A stretch of DNA of 58,444 bases from Gammaproteobacteria bacterium (GCA_035279405.1 DATEHU010000055.1:1-58444), one strand, 5' to 3'; numbered from the stretch's first letter, positions 48,635 through 57,900 are shown. The notes: generated by a model not told the origin, from the sequence alone. Numbers and translations: made by a program.

Positions 48635-50368
48635 TCACGCGACAAAGCCGGCCGACTTGATCAGCGATAGTATCGCTTCGGCTTCCCCATCCACGCTTCC
48701 ATGGCCCGCGTCCAGCGCAAGTTCCGGCGATACCGGCGTCTCATAAGGATCACTGATGCCGGTGAACTCCTTGAGCACTCCGGCGCGGGCCTTGGCGTAC
48801 AAACCCTTGCGGTCGCGTTGTTCGCAGACTTCGAGCGGCGTGGACACGTATACTTCAAAAAATCCGCCCACCGGCTCGATCATCTCTCGCACTTTGCGGC
48901 GCGTGGCGGCATAGGGCGCGATGGGCGCGCAGATGGCGATGCCGCCGTTCTTGGTGATTTCGCTCGCCACGTAGCCGATGCGCTGGATGTTCAGATCGCG
49001 GTGTTCTTTCGAGAACCCGAGTTCGCTCGATAGGTGCTTTCTCACCAAGTCGCCGTCCAGCATCGTGACATGACGCCCGCCGATCTCGAGCAGTTTCACC
49101 ATGAGCGCGTTGGCGATGGTGGATTTTCCCGAGCCGGACAGCCCGGTAAAAAACACCGTGAACCCCTGCTTGCTCCGCGGCGGATGGGTCTTGCGCAGTT
49201 CCGCCACGACCTCGGGATAGGTGAACCAGTCGGGAATATCCCTGCCTTCCTGCAAAAGCTGGCGCTGCTGGGTTCCGGAGATGGTCATGACGGTTTCACC
49301 GGGCTTGACTTCGTCTTCCGGTGCATAGCCAGAGCGCTCTTTCACGTACACCATCATGCGGAACGGCACCATTTCGATGTCCATCTCGTCCTGATATTTC
49401 TTGAACAGCGTTTGCGCGTCGTAAGGGCCATAGAACGGCTTGCCCTTGCTGTCCTTACCGGGACCGGCGTGGTCGCGCCCCACGATGAAATGCGTGGCGC
49501 CGTGGTTCTTGCGCACCAGCGCGTGCCACAGCGCCTCGCGCGGCCCGCCCATGCGCATGGCGAGCGGCAGGAGGCTCAGCAAAGCCGAGTTGGGCGGATA
49601 ACGCTTGATGAGGTGCTCGTAGCAGCGCACGCGGGTGTAGTGGTCAATGTCGCCCGGCTTGGTCATGCCGACGGTCGGATTGATCAACAGCTTCGCGCCC
49701 ACCCGCTCTGCCGCGCGGTGCGTGAGTTCCAGGTGCGCGCGGTGCATGGGATTGCGCGTCTGGAAAGCGACGATGCGCTTCCAGCCCATTTCCGCGAACA
49801 CTTGGCGCAACTCGGCCGGTGTGCGGCGCAGGTGTTTGAAATCGTAATGCGTCGGCGGCTCGATGCCTTGCAGATGCCCACCTATATATACGGGATTGGT
49901 GTGATGTTTGAGATAGAACACCGAGGGATGCCGCTCGTCTTCGGTGCCGAACACCCCAAGAGTTTCGCGCTGCAGGTCCGGTTCCCAGCAATCCTCCACA
50001 TCGAGCACTGCGATCAGGACACCCTCCGGATCGCGCAGCGCAACGGAACCGCCGGTCGTGAGCTTGCGCGCGAACTCGTGCGTGACATCCAGGGTAATCG
50101 GCATGGGCCAGAGCGTGCCGTCCGCGAGCCGCATCCCGTCCACCACGCGATCGTAATCGGCGCGTGTCAGAAAACCGGTGAGCGGCGCAAAGCCGCCGTT
50201 CAACAGCAGCTCGAGATCGCAAAGCTGGCGCGGGGTGAGATCCCAGGAAGGAAAGGCCTGCGCGGCCGCTTTGAGTGCGTCCTGCCGGTCGGCGGGCACG
50301 AACAAATCCTTCGGTGAACCCTTATCAATTGCGGTCGCGGGCGCAGCCGTCGCCGGACTGGAGGCCAT
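48635..50368 (-). CDS. bifunctional ATP sulfurylase / APS kinase
   Basis: A 577-residue fusion. Residues ~1-395 are ATP sulfurylase (FQTRNPMHRAHLELTHRAAE and VGRDHAGPGKDSKGKPFYGP hold the nucleotide-binding motifs). Residues ~405-577 are APS kinase ([17 protein letters not shown] Walker A, SELGFSKEHRDLNIQRIGYV). It makes adenylyl sulfate and then PAPS, the donor for sulfate reduction or sulfotransferases. The ATG at 50368 follows AGGGAAG at five bases. It stands between wzz and the O-antigen block, with no reductase or permease genes nearby. A second, diverged 3' tail lies 186 bp downstream. Confidence 0.95.
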   Translation of the reverse strand: MASSPATAAPATAIDKGSPKDLFVPADRQDALKAAAQAFPSWDLTPRQLCDLELLLNGGFAPLTGFLTRADYDRVVDGMRLADGTLWPMPITLDVTHEFARKLTTGGSVALRDPEGVLIAVLDVEDCWEPDLQRETLGVFGTEDERHPSVFYLKHHTNPVYIGGHLQGIEPPTHYDFKHLRRTPAELRQVFAEMGWKRIVAFQTRNPMHRAHLELTHRAAERVGAKLLINPTVGMTKPGDIDHYTRVRCYEHLIKRYPPNSALLSLLPLAMRMGGPREALWHALVRKNHGATHFIVGRDHAGPGKDSKGKPFYGPYDAQTLFKKYQDEMDIEMVPFRMMVYVKERSGYAPEDEVKPGETVMTISGTQQRQLLQEGRDIPDWFTYPEVVAELRKTHPPRSKQGFTVFFTGLSGSGKSTIANALMVKLLEIGGRHVTMLDGDLVRKHLSSELGFSKEHRDLNIQRIGYVASEITKNGGIAICAPIAPYAATRRKVREMIEPVGGFFEVYVSTPLEVCEQRDRKGLYAKARAGVLKEFTGISDPYETPVSPELALDAGHGSVDGEAEAILSLIKSAGFVA

Positions 50369-50370
50369 AT

Positions 50371-51648
50371 CTACTTCCCTGCGGCCCGGGTGAAACGCAG
50401 GCGCTCACGCACCTGCTCGACGTAATTCGCAGCCAGCGCGGCAAAGATGGCAAGAATGGTGCCGATCACGATGCCGAGCCCCACCATCGCGCCGCGGCCG
50501 AGACCCACGGGTTTGACCGAACGCACAGGATCGCCCAGCACTTTGTTGTCCTGAATGTTGTCGAGCTGGGCCTGGATATTGGTGATATTGTTCTTCTGAC
50601 TCTGGATATCCTGGCCGTGACTGAACAGCAGCTTCTGCAAGGCGGTCTGGTTCTGCACGATCACCTGGTCCTGCAAGGCCTGCGCACGGGTATTGTCGGT
50701 GATGTCTTTTTGCACGCCGGCGAGCTGCTGGGGCAGCGTCACGTTCAACTGCTGCTCGGTCTGATTCAGCAGATTCACGCTCTGCTGCACTTCGGTGCTG
50801 AGCACCAGATTGGACATGGCCTCGGTGGGACTGGTCGCGTTTTGAGCCGAGGCAATCGAGGCTTTGCGCGCCGCATCAATATGCGCCTGCAATTGCGCGG
50901 CCTGCTTGGTCAACAAATCCGCGGAGGCCTCGAGCTTGCTCTTGCGTACCGCCAGCACCTGAGCGTTCGCCTTCAGGCTCGCCAGAGTGTTCCTGGCGTC
51001 GGCGATGGCCTTTTCCGCCGCCAGCTTCTGCACCGCGAAGACCGCGGGATTCTGCAAGGCCTGCAAATTCAGGTTGGAGCCGTTCAGTTCCGCCTGCAGG
51101 TTTGCGCGTTCCGCGGCGCCGGCGCCGGAATTGTCGCGGACGAAATTCTGGCTGGCCAGCTTCTCGATGGCGGCGCAGGCCTGCCCCAGTTTTCCGGCAC
51201 TGCGGCAAGTCAACAGCACGGTGCTGCTGTTGCCGGTGTCCGTCCCCGCGTTCACCGTGAACTTGGGGATATTCGCCGATGCCTGCGGTTCCTGCAGATA
51301 TTGCAGTGAGGCCTCCGGAATATAGACATTCTGCAGGGCATTGACCGCGGACTGAGAAGACACGAGCGGCACGGCGGTGCCGTTTGACGTGATCAGGTAA
51401 CCCAGACGGATGCCGGCCGTATATTCATAACTCGGGCTCTTGAACACGGCCGCAAGGATGGCCAGCACCACTATCACCACAAACACCGTGAGCATCAGGC
51501 GCCAGCGCCGCCAGAGCAGCACGCCCAGATCCACGAGATCAATCTCGCCGCCGGGCGGATAATCCCCCGCCCAAGACTGCGGGCTAACCGGGGAAGAAGC
51601 AGGATTCTGGATGGCAGTTTTATCGGATTGTTTCGGATCTGTAGTCAT
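50371..51648 (-). CDS. Wzz-family O-antigen chain-length determinant
   Basis: A 424-residue polysaccharide co-polymerase. Two membrane helices (about residues 48-70, LTVFVVIVVLAILAAVF, and 383-407, GAMVGLGIVIGTILAIFAAL) flank a long periplasmic domain rich in Gln/Asn/Ala that should form the helical hairpin of Wzz proteins. SVKPVGLGRG before the second helix is the Pro/Gly-rich signature. It sets modal O-antigen length with Wzy. The ATG at 51648 (MTTDPKQSDKTA) is chosen over a TTG-type start at 51666. sat-cysC follows after 2 bp, so the two are likely cotranscribed. Confidence 0.87.
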   Translation of the reverse strand: MTTDPKQSDKTAIQNPASSPVSPQSWAGDYPPGGEIDLVDLGVLLWRRWRLMLTVFVVIVVLAILAAVFKSPSYEYTAGIRLGYLITSNGTAVPLVSSQSAVNALQNVYIPEASLQYLQEPQASANIPKFTVNAGTDTGNSSTVLLTCRSAGKLGQACAAIEKLASQNFVRDNSGAGAAERANLQAELNGSNLNLQALQNPAVFAVQKLAAEKAIADARNTLASLKANAQVLAVRKSKLEASADLLTKQAAQLQAHIDAARKASIASAQNATSPTEAMSNLVLSTEVQQSVNLLNQTEQQLNVTLPQQLAGVQKDITDNTRAQALQDQVIVQNQTALQKLLFSHGQDIQSQKNNITNIQAQLDNIQDNKVLGDPVRSVKPVGLGRGAMVGLGIVIGTILAIFAALAANYVEQVRERLRFTRAAGK

Positions 51649-51729
51649 CTGCAAAGATACCTTCAAAGTGAATTTTCAATCCTTGACCGAGTCCGCCGCG
51701 GCGCCGCTTGTGGGAGTGGCAATGACCGC

Positions 51730-51958
51730 CAGCATCCGTCAGGTGGGAGCGGCGATATTCGCCGCGATTCCAAAACCATCGCGATGGAGACCATCGCTCC
51801 CACCGAATCATTGCCACCACAGCGACCCTGTGGGAGCGGCGATACTCGCCGCGATTCTTAGTCAAAGGCATCGCGACGCCGCGATCCCAAATCATCAAAT
51901 CCCCCCTCGCCCCCCTTTGCAAAGGGGGGAGCGCGCTTGGCGCGCGGGGGGATTTGTC
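51730..51958. repeat. composite A-B block (forward)
   Basis: The wzz-ssb gap (51649-51984) holds linker AGCATCCGTC, a family-A unit (51743-51768), a partial reverse unit, linker GAATCATTGCCACCAC, a second family-A unit (51830-51855), linker AGTCAAAGGCATCGCGACGC, then a complete family-B nested dyad (51899-51954). It matches 54.17-54.35 kb in order and in the non-palindromic linkers, and 48.45-48.60 kb in reverse. Confidence 0.85.
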
Positions 51959-51984
51959 ACAGCTGTTCATTCTGTCAGGCGTTC

Positions 51985-52443
51985 TCAGAACGGAATATCG
52001 TCGTCGCTGAAATCATTGGCGGCTTTGGCTGGCTTGCCGGCCGGCGCGGCCGCCGGCTCCGGTTCACCATGAGTGTCGCCGGTTATGCGCTCCGCGCCGC
52101 CGGCACCGGCGCGTGAGCCCAGCATCTGCATGTTGTCGGCGATGATTTCCGTTGAATAGTGCGTCTGGCCTTCCTTTTCGTAGGTACGGGTGCGCAACTT
52201 GCCTTCGATGTACACCTGGGAGCCCTTTTTCAGGTACTCGCCGGCGACTTCCGCCAGCCGCCCATAAAAGGTAATGCGGTGCCACTCGGTGCGGTCCTTC
52301 TGCTCGCCCGTCTGCTTGTCCTTCCAGGACTCGCTGGTGGCCATGCGGATGTTGGTGACCGCGCCGCCCGAAGGCATGTAGCGGGTTTCGGGGTCCGCAC
52401 CCAGATTACCGATCAAAATGACTTTGTTTACGCCGCGTGCCAT
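51985..52443 (-). CDS. ssb: single-stranded DNA-binding protein
   Basis: A 152-residue SSB. The OB fold ([40 protein letters not shown]) is followed by a short Gly/Ala/Pro linker and the acidic C-terminal tip DDDIPF that recruits replication and repair enzymes. The ATG at 52443 has GAGGG eight bases before it. In Pseudomonas the order is ssb, MFS transporter, uvrA; here the MFS gene is kept upstream. I found no LexA-type CTGT-N8-ACAG box directly upstream. Confidence 0.97.
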   Translation of the reverse strand: MARGVNKVILIGNLGADPETRYMPSGGAVTNIRMATSESWKDKQTGEQKDRTEWHRITFYGRLAEVAGEYLKKGSQVYIEGKLRTRTYEKEGQTHYSTEIIADNMQMLGSRAGAGGAERITGDTHGEPEPAAAPAGKPAKAANDFSDDDIPF

Positions 52444-52609
52444 GGCTTGTCCCTCGCCGGTCGGTAGTATGACCGTGCATCTGTTTTGCGCCGGGGGTGG
52501 CTATTTTACGGGAAAACCCCGGGTTGAACAGGTGATGCAGGTGAAAGCCACTGCCAAAAGATGGCATGGGGAGTCGCAGAAGTTGCCAACTATAAATGCC
52601 GGACATTGC

Positions 52610-52833
52610 AAATCCCCCCTTTCGGACTTCGCTTGTTGGCTGCGCAGTCGTGCTCCGCCAAAAGTCCGGCCCATGCGTCCTGCATGGGCGTTCGCGGCGT
52701 TGCCGCTTACCCTGCTTCATCCGAAAGTCCAGGGCAGCCGTCGTGGCTGCCCGCTCGGCGCTTGGCGCCTCGCCCCCCTTTTTCAAAGGGGGGAAACGCG
52801 ATTCACGCCTCATCCCCCTTTTCCAAAGGGGGA
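52610..52833. repeat. family-C composite element, single-unit form (reverse)
   Basis: Fills the ssb-MFS gap. On the minus strand the block order is CCCCCTTTGGAAAAGGGGG, CCCCCCTTTGAAAAAGGGGG, a GAGGCGCCAAGCGCC stretch, CGAGCGGG, a GGCAGCC...GGCTGCC hairpin, CCTGGACTTTC, one 62-bp-type unit (CCCATGCA/GCATGGG hairpin), one GCGCAGCCAACAA unit and a GGGGGGATTTGCAA arm. It is the single-copy counterpart of 25165-25510. Its right edge (52803-52833) is used as the last codons of the MFS gene. Confidence 0.8.
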
Positions 52834-54020
52834 GAGCGTCTGGCTGCGGGCGGCCGCATGAACCAGGCCGCCAGCCACCAGAGCGCCGCGAGCGCGGCAC
52901 AGAATCCGAACACGCCGTTCAGGCCCCACGTGCCTTCGACCCAGCCGCCGAGCACGCCGCCGACGAATATCCCGAAAAACTGCGAGGAAGAATACACGCC
53001 CATAGCCGTGCCCTTGGCATCGTCCGGCGCGCGGCGCGAGATGAGCGACGGCAGTACCGATTCGAGCACGTTGAAGCCGGTGAAGAACACCAGCAAGGCC
53101 AGGACCACCAGCGGCAGGCTCGCGCGCCCGAACAGCAACAGCAGCTGGCCGGCGGCCAGCAGTGCGACCGAGACGAGGAATACGGCTTTCATGCGCCCGC
53201 GCTCCGCCAAAATAATCAGCGGCACAAGAAATGCCACCGAGACGACAAGCACCGGCAGATACACGTACCACTGATCGGGCAGCGCGATGCCGGCCTGGCG
53301 GAGCACGAAGGGCACGCTCAGGAAACTCGCGGTCAGTATCGCGTGCTGGATGAAGATGCCGAAATCCAGGCGTTGCAGTTCGCGGTCCGCGAGTACGCGC
53401 TTGAAGAGCGCCGGCACCGCTTCCGTCTCGGCATGCAGTTTGGGGGCGGCCGGACGCGGCACCAGCGCGTAGAGCACCAGGATGCCGAGCGCCGCGAGCA
53501 CCGCGGTCAGCCAGAAGATGCCGCGCACCCCGATCCATCCGTTCAGCACTGGGCCCACGACCACCGCCAGGCCGAAGGACGCACCGATGGTCATGCCGAT
53601 GATCGCCATGGCTTTGGTACGATGTTCCGCACGCGTGAGATCCGCGGCGAGCGCCAGCACCGCCGAGCCTACCGCGCCCGCGCCCTGCAACAAGCGGCCA
53701 AGCACGATGCCGTAGATCGAGGGCGAAAGCGCCGCAATCACGCTGCCGATCACGAACAGCACCAGGCCCGCGGCAATCACGCGCTTGCGGCCAATGCGGT
53801 CGGAAAGAAAACCGAAGGGAATCTGTAGCAACGCCTGGGTAAGGCCGTAGATGCCGAGCGCGAGGCCGATGGTGACGGCCGTGGCATCCGGCAGGGTCCG
53901 GGCCCAGGGCGCAAACACCGGGTAGATCATGAACAGCCCGAGCATGCGCAGCGAGAAAATGCCGGCCAGCGACAAGGCGGCGCGGCGTTCGGTGCCGGTC
54001 ATGGAAGCGGTTTTTGTCAT
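52803..54020 (-). CDS. MFS transporter (drug/multisubstrate efflux type)
   Basis: A 405-residue major-facilitator protein with 12 predicted helices. Motif A is FGFLSDRIGRKRVIAAG between helices 2 and 3, and LGRLLQGAGAVGSAVLALAA with the conserved Arg/Gln lies in helix 4. It resembles the YajR-like antiporters found beside ssb/uvrA in gammaproteobacteria; the substrate is unknown. The ATG at 54020 is taken, with a second ATG at 54002 possible; neither has a good Shine-Dalgarno. The last ten residues (SPPLEKGDEA) and the stop codon are encoded by the arm of a family-C repeat, so the original C-terminus has been replaced. Confidence 0.88.
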   Translation of the reverse strand: MTKTASMTGTERRAALSLAGIFSLRMLGLFMIYPVFAPWARTLPDATAVTIGLALGIYGLTQALLQIPFGFLSDRIGRKRVIAAGLVLFVIGSVIAALSPSIYGIVLGRLLQGAGAVGSAVLALAADLTRAEHRTKAMAIIGMTIGASFGLAVVVGPVLNGWIGVRGIFWLTAVLAALGILVLYALVPRPAAPKLHAETEAVPALFKRVLADRELQRLDFGIFIQHAILTASFLSVPFVLRQAGIALPDQWYVYLPVLVVSVAFLVPLIILAERGRMKAVFLVSVALLAAGQLLLLFGRASLPLVVLALLVFFTGFNVLESVLPSLISRRAPDDAKGTAMGVYSSSQFFGIFVGGVLGGWVEGTWGLNGVFGFCAALAALWWLAAWFMRPPAARRSPPLEKGDEA

Positions 54021-54065
54021 GGAGCGTCTAAGCAAATGTACGCCGATTGCCAGCCGTGTTCGTAA

Positions 54066-54388
54066 AATCCCCCCTCGCCCCCCTTTGCAAAGGGGGGATG
54101 GGAATCAAAGACATCGCGACGGAGACCGTCGCTCCCACAAAATCCAATACTACCGCTCCCACCCAATCATTACGGCAGCATCCGTCTGGTGGGAGCGGCG
54201 ATATTCGCCGCGATTCTTAGCCAAAGGCATCGCGACGGGGAACGTCGCTCCCACTGAATCATTGCCACCACGACCCCGTCGGGAGCGGCGATACTCGCCG
54301 CGATTCCAAACCATCAACCCCCCCCTCACCCCCCTTTGCAAAGGGGGGGAGTCAAAGGCATCGCGGTGGGGACCACCGCTCCCACAAA
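54066..54388. repeat. composite A-B repeat cluster
   Basis: The 414-bp MFS-rfbB gap begins with a family-B core (CCCCCCTTTGCAAAGGGGGG, about 54078-54097) and a partial family-A unit. Then come linker GGCAGCATCCGTC, a family-A unit (54190-54214), linker GAATCATTGCCACCAC, a second family-A unit (54279-54304) and another family-B core (about 54330-54350). A last partial family-A unit ends near 54386. Shared linkers show common ancestry with the blocks at 48.5 and 51.8 kb. No gene is present. Confidence 0.85.
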
Positions 54389-54434
54389 CATTTTCATTCA
54401 AAGTTTTACCACTCCGCGTACGTGCCCCGCGCAG

Positions 54435-55505
54435 TCAGGCGCGTTGCAACAGCGGTTGCCACCATTGACGGTTGGCGAGATACCAGTGCACGGTGGCTTC
54501 GAGTGCTGCTGCAGGCCGGCCGGCAGGCTGAAAGCCGCATTCACGGGAAATCTTGCCGGCGTCAATCGCATAGCGGCGGTCATGTCCGGGACGGTCCGTA
54601 ACGTAAGTGATCAGCTCGCACGTGCTGGCTTCGTGTGCCGCCGGGCAATCCGGAAAAGTCCCCGCCAGCTTGGGTGAGGATTGGAATGCGCGATCCAGCA
54701 GCCCGCAAATCTCCTCGACCAGCTCGATATTGCGGCGTTCGTTGTTGCCACCGATGTTGTAGGTTTCGCCCACGCGGCCCCGTTCCAGCACCCGCTCGAT
54801 GCCGCGCACGTGATCGGTGACGTACAGCCAGTCGCGCACGTTGCCGCCGTCGCCGTACACCGGCAGCGGCTTGGCGTGCAGCGCATTCACGATCATCAGC
54901 GGGATGAGTTTTTCCGGAAACTGGTACGGTCCGAAGTTATTGGAACAGTTGCTGATCGTGACCGGCAGACCGTAGGTATGGTGGTAAGCACGCACCAGAT
55001 GGTCCGAGGCCGCCTTGCTGGCGGAATACGGGGAGTTCGGCGCGTACGGCGTGCTCTCCGTGAACGGCGGATCGCCCGATCCGAGACTGCCGTACACCTC
55101 GTCGGTGGAAACATGGTGAAAGCGGTGCGCCCTGGCCGCGCTCTTGGTATCCAGCCAGGCGCGCCGTGCAGCTTTCAACAGTACGTGCGTGCCGACCACG
55201 TTGGTCTCAACGAAGGCATCCGGGCCGGTGATGGAACGGTCCACGTGCGACTCGGCGGCGAAATGCACTACGGTATCTATCCGCTCTTCGCCCATGAGGG
55301 CGTTGACGAGAGCCTCATCGCAGATGTTGCCGTGCACGAAGTGGAATTGCGGGTGATCGCGCACGGCATCGAGGCTCGCCGGATTGCCGGCATAGGTGAG
55401 CGCGTCGAGCACCACAATACGATCCTGCGGATGTTGCGCGATCCAGTAGTGCACGAAATTCGCACCGATGAAACCGGCGCCGCCGGTGACCAGCAGCCTA
55501 CGCAT
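54435..55505 (-). CDS. rfbB: dTDP-glucose 4,6-dehydratase
   Basis: A 356-residue extended SDR that makes dTDP-4-keto-6-deoxyglucose, step two of dTDP-L-rhamnose synthesis. NAD-binding GGAGFIGANFVHYW is at residues 8-21, the STDEVYGSLG motif with catalytic Thr/Asp/Glu follows, and YSASKAASDHLVRAYHHTYG holds the Tyr/Lys pair. The ATG at 55505 overlaps the rfbD stop by eight bases. It is the last gene of the rfbA-C-D-B operon. Confidence 0.97.
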   Translation of the reverse strand: MRRLLVTGGAGFIGANFVHYWIAQHPQDRIVVLDALTYAGNPASLDAVRDHPQFHFVHGNICDEALVNALMGEERIDTVVHFAAESHVDRSITGPDAFVETNVVGTHVLLKAARRAWLDTKSAARAHRFHHVSTDEVYGSLGSGDPPFTESTPYAPNSPYSASKAASDHLVRAYHHTYGLPVTISNCSNNFGPYQFPEKLIPLMIVNALHAKPLPVYGDGGNVRDWLYVTDHVRGIERVLERGRVGETYNIGGNNERRNIELVEEICGLLDRAFQSSPKLAGTFPDCPAAHEASTCELITYVTDRPGHDRRYAIDAGKISRECGFQPAGRPAAALEATVHWYLANRQWWQPLLQRA

Positions 55506-56364
55506 GGCGAAGATCCCCGAGCATGCGTCGCAGATTCACCCGCCAGTGGACGGGCTGCAGATTGGTGGCCGAAATCAGGGAGCGTTTATCGAGCACGCTG
55601 TACGCGGGGCGCCGGGCGGGCAACGGGTATTCGGAAGTCGCGAGCGGCCGGATCGGGATGGCGCGAGCAAGCAATCCGGCTGCGAGCGCTTCTTCCTGGA
55701 TGGCCACGGCAAAGTCGTACCAGCTTGCCACTCCAGCGTCGCTCCAGTGATGCGTGCCGGCTATCTTCGGATCCCCGGCAATTATCCAGATGACTTCCGC
55801 CAGACTTCCCGCCCAGGTCGGCGTGCCGACCTGATCGGCAATCACGCCGAGGCTGTCTTTCTCGCGCATCAGGCACAGCATGGTGTTGACGAAGTTTTGA
55901 CCCTTGTCCGCGTAGAGCCACCCGGTACGCGCGATGACCGCCGCGTCCCCCAACACCGCTCGCAGGCGCTTTTCACCTTCGGCTTTACTGGCACCATACA
56001 CGCCCAGCGGCCGCATTTCGTCTTGCGGCAGATATGGCGAAGACTTGTGCCCGTCAAATACAAAATCGGTCGAGACATGGATCAGGCGTGCACCGCCTGC
56101 ACGTGCCGTGCGCGCCAGATTTTCCACGCCGGTTGCATTTACCGCGAACGCCCGCTCACGCTCCGACTCGGCCCGGTCCACGGCCGTGTAGGCGGCTGTA
56201 TTCACGATGAGCGCAGGCTTGAATGCCTGCACGGCCTTTTGCAGCGCGGCCGGCGCGCAGATATCCAGCTCGCGGCCTGCCGCCTTGATCTCGGCGGCGG
56301 CCGGCGCGGTCTTGAGCAAGGCGCTACCCAGCTGACCGTTGGCGCCGGTAATCAGCACTCTCAC
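55498..56364 (-). CDS. rfbD: dTDP-4-dehydrorhamnose reductase
   Basis: A 288-residue SDR that reduces dTDP-4-keto-L-rhamnose to dTDP-L-rhamnose. It has VLITGANGQLGSALL at the N-terminus, STDFVFDGHKSSPYLP, and YGASKAEGEKRL with the catalytic Tyr/Lys. The GTG start at 56364 lies in a GTGA overlap with the rfbC stop, which settles the start; the frame is open to 56625 inside rfbC. Confidence 0.95.
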   Translation of the reverse strand: MRVLITGANGQLGSALLKTAPAAAEIKAAGRELDICAPAALQKAVQAFKPALIVNTAAYTAVDRAESERERAFAVNATGVENLARTARAGGARLIHVSTDFVFDGHKSSPYLPQDEMRPLGVYGASKAEGEKRLRAVLGDAAVIARTGWLYADKGQNFVNTMLCLMREKDSLGVIADQVGTPTWAGSLAEVIWIIAGDPKIAGTHHWSDAGVASWYDFAVAIQEEALAAGLLARAIPIRPLATSEYPLPARRPAYSVLDKRSLISATNLQPVHWRVNLRRMLGDLRHA

Positions 56365-56909
56365 GGATAAGTCTCCGCCGTGCGCAGCGGCTTGCCCGCC
56401 TGATCCTTGTCCGACAGGATCGGCGCCTGTCCGGGTGCGAGCGGCCAGGCAATCTTGACGCCCGGATCGTTCCACAGGAGCGTGCGTTCGTGCTGCGGCG
56501 CGTAATAATCCGTGCACTTGTACACAAACTCCGCCGTATCGCTCAGTACCATGAAGCCGTGAGCAAATCCCGGCGGTACCCAGAGCTGCTGCTTGTTCCC
56601 GGCCGACAAAATCATGCCTACCCATTTGCCGAAGCTTGGCGAGCTGCGGCGCAGATCCACGGCGATGTCGAACACCTCGCCCGCTACGACGCGCACCAGT
56701 TTTCCCTGGGGATGCTGAATCTGGTAATGCAAGCCGCGCAGGGTATTTTTAACTGACAAACTATGGTTGTCCTGGACAAACTTTACATCCAGCCCTGCAG
56801 CAGTAAATTTTTTTGCTTCCCAGGTTTCCATGAAAAATCCGCGCGCATCGCCGAATACGCGCGGTTTGACCAGAATCACATCCGGAATAGCCGTCGGCAG
56901 GAATTCCAT
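56361..56909 (-). CDS. rfbC: dTDP-4-dehydrorhamnose 3,5-epimerase
   Basis: A 182-residue RmlC cupin. The signature RGLHYQIQHPQGKLVRVVAG then EVFDIAVDLRRSSPSFGKW contains the catalytic His, and WVPPGFAHGFMVLSDTAEFV then YKCTDYYAP holds the rest of the active site. It epimerises C3 and C5 of the 4-keto sugar. The ATG at 56909 shares one base with the rfbA stop (TGATG). Confidence 0.96.
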   Translation of the reverse strand: MEFLPTAIPDVILVKPRVFGDARGFFMETWEAKKFTAAGLDVKFVQDNHSLSVKNTLRGLHYQIQHPQGKLVRVVAGEVFDIAVDLRRSSPSFGKWVGMILSAGNKQQLWVPPGFAHGFMVLSDTAEFVYKCTDYYAPQHERTLLWNDPGVKIAWPLAPGQAPILSDKDQAGKPLRTAETYP

Positions 56910-57790
56910 CAGCGGTCGCCCGCTTTGACCAGGCGTAGGAGATATTCGCCATAAGCGGTCTGCTTCAGTGGCGCGGCGAGCTTCAGCACCTGCTCGTGGT
57001 CAATGAATCCCTGGCTGAAGGCGATCTCCTCGGGACAGGCGACTTGCAGGCCCTGACGGTTTTCGATGGTGGCGATGAAATTCGCGGCATCGAGCAACGA
57101 CTCATGGGTGCCGGTGTCGAGCCAGGCAATCCCTCGCCCCATCAACTCCACGCGCAAACTGCTTTGCCGGCGATAGCGTTCGTTGACGTCGGTGATTTCA
57201 AGCTCGCCGCGCGCCGAGGGCTTCAGGGATTTGGCGATGCCCACCACGCTGTGGTCGTAAAAATACAGGCCGGTCACCGCGTAGCTGGATTTGGGCTGCT
57301 GCGGTTTTTCCTCGATACCAAGCACTTTGCCGGCCGCGTCGAATTGCACCACGCCGTAGCGCTCGGGATGATTGACGTAGTAGGCAAAAACCGTGGCGCC
57401 GCGGTCCTGCCGGGCGGCGGCCGTCAACTGCTGCGCCAGGCCGGTGCCGTAGAAAATGTTGTCGCCGAGAACGAGCGCCACCGGTCCCGCGCCGATGAAA
57501 CGCTCGCCGATGATGAACGCCTGCGCCAGGCCTTCGGGTTTCGGCTGCGGCGCATAGCTGAACGCGAGGCCCCATTGGCTACCGTCGCCCAGCAGTTCCT
57601 GATAGCGCGGCAGATCGTGGGGCGTCGAGATCACCAGAATCTCGCGGATACCCGCCAGCATCAGGGTGGTGAGCGGGTAGTAAATCATGGGCTTGTCGTA
57701 CACTTGCAGCAATTGCTTGCTGACCGCGCGCGTCACCGGGTAGAGACGCGTGCCGCTGCCGCCGGCGAGAATGATGCCTTTGTAGTTCAT
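56909..57790 (-). CDS. rfbA: glucose-1-phosphate thymidylyltransferase
   Basis: A 293-residue RmlA that couples glucose-1-phosphate to dTTP, the first step of dTDP-L-rhamnose synthesis. [20 protein letters not shown] is at residues 7-26, then [32 protein letters not shown] and [17 protein letters not shown]. The ATG at 57790 is standard. It heads the rfbA-C-D-B operon. Its promoter should lie in the ~250 bp shared with divergent uvrA. Confidence 0.97.
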   Translation of the reverse strand: MNYKGIILAGGSGTRLYPVTRAVSKQLLQVYDKPMIYYPLTTLMLAGIREILVISTPHDLPRYQELLGDGSQWGLAFSYAPQPKPEGLAQAFIIGERFIGAGPVALVLGDNIFYGTGLAQQLTAAARQDRGATVFAYYVNHPERYGVVQFDAAGKVLGIEEKPQQPKSSYAVTGLYFYDHSVVGIAKSLKPSARGELEITDVNERYRRQSSLRVELMGRGIAWLDTGTHESLLDAANFIATIENRQGLQVACPEEIAFSQGFIDHEQVLKLAAPLKQTAYGEYLLRLVKAGDR

Positions 57791-57900
57791 AGAGGCTTCG
57801 CCTGCCCGACCAAGGGCACAGCCTACCGTGTTTTCCTACCGCACACTATCGCTGTGGATAGTATCCGGTCCACTGGTGGCCGCCGTCACGCAGGCCGCGG

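Noticed and set aside
49034-50317. 427-codon plus-strand frame opposite sat-cysC
   Set aside because: Antisense shadow of a conserved gene; His/Arg-rich composition without motifs.
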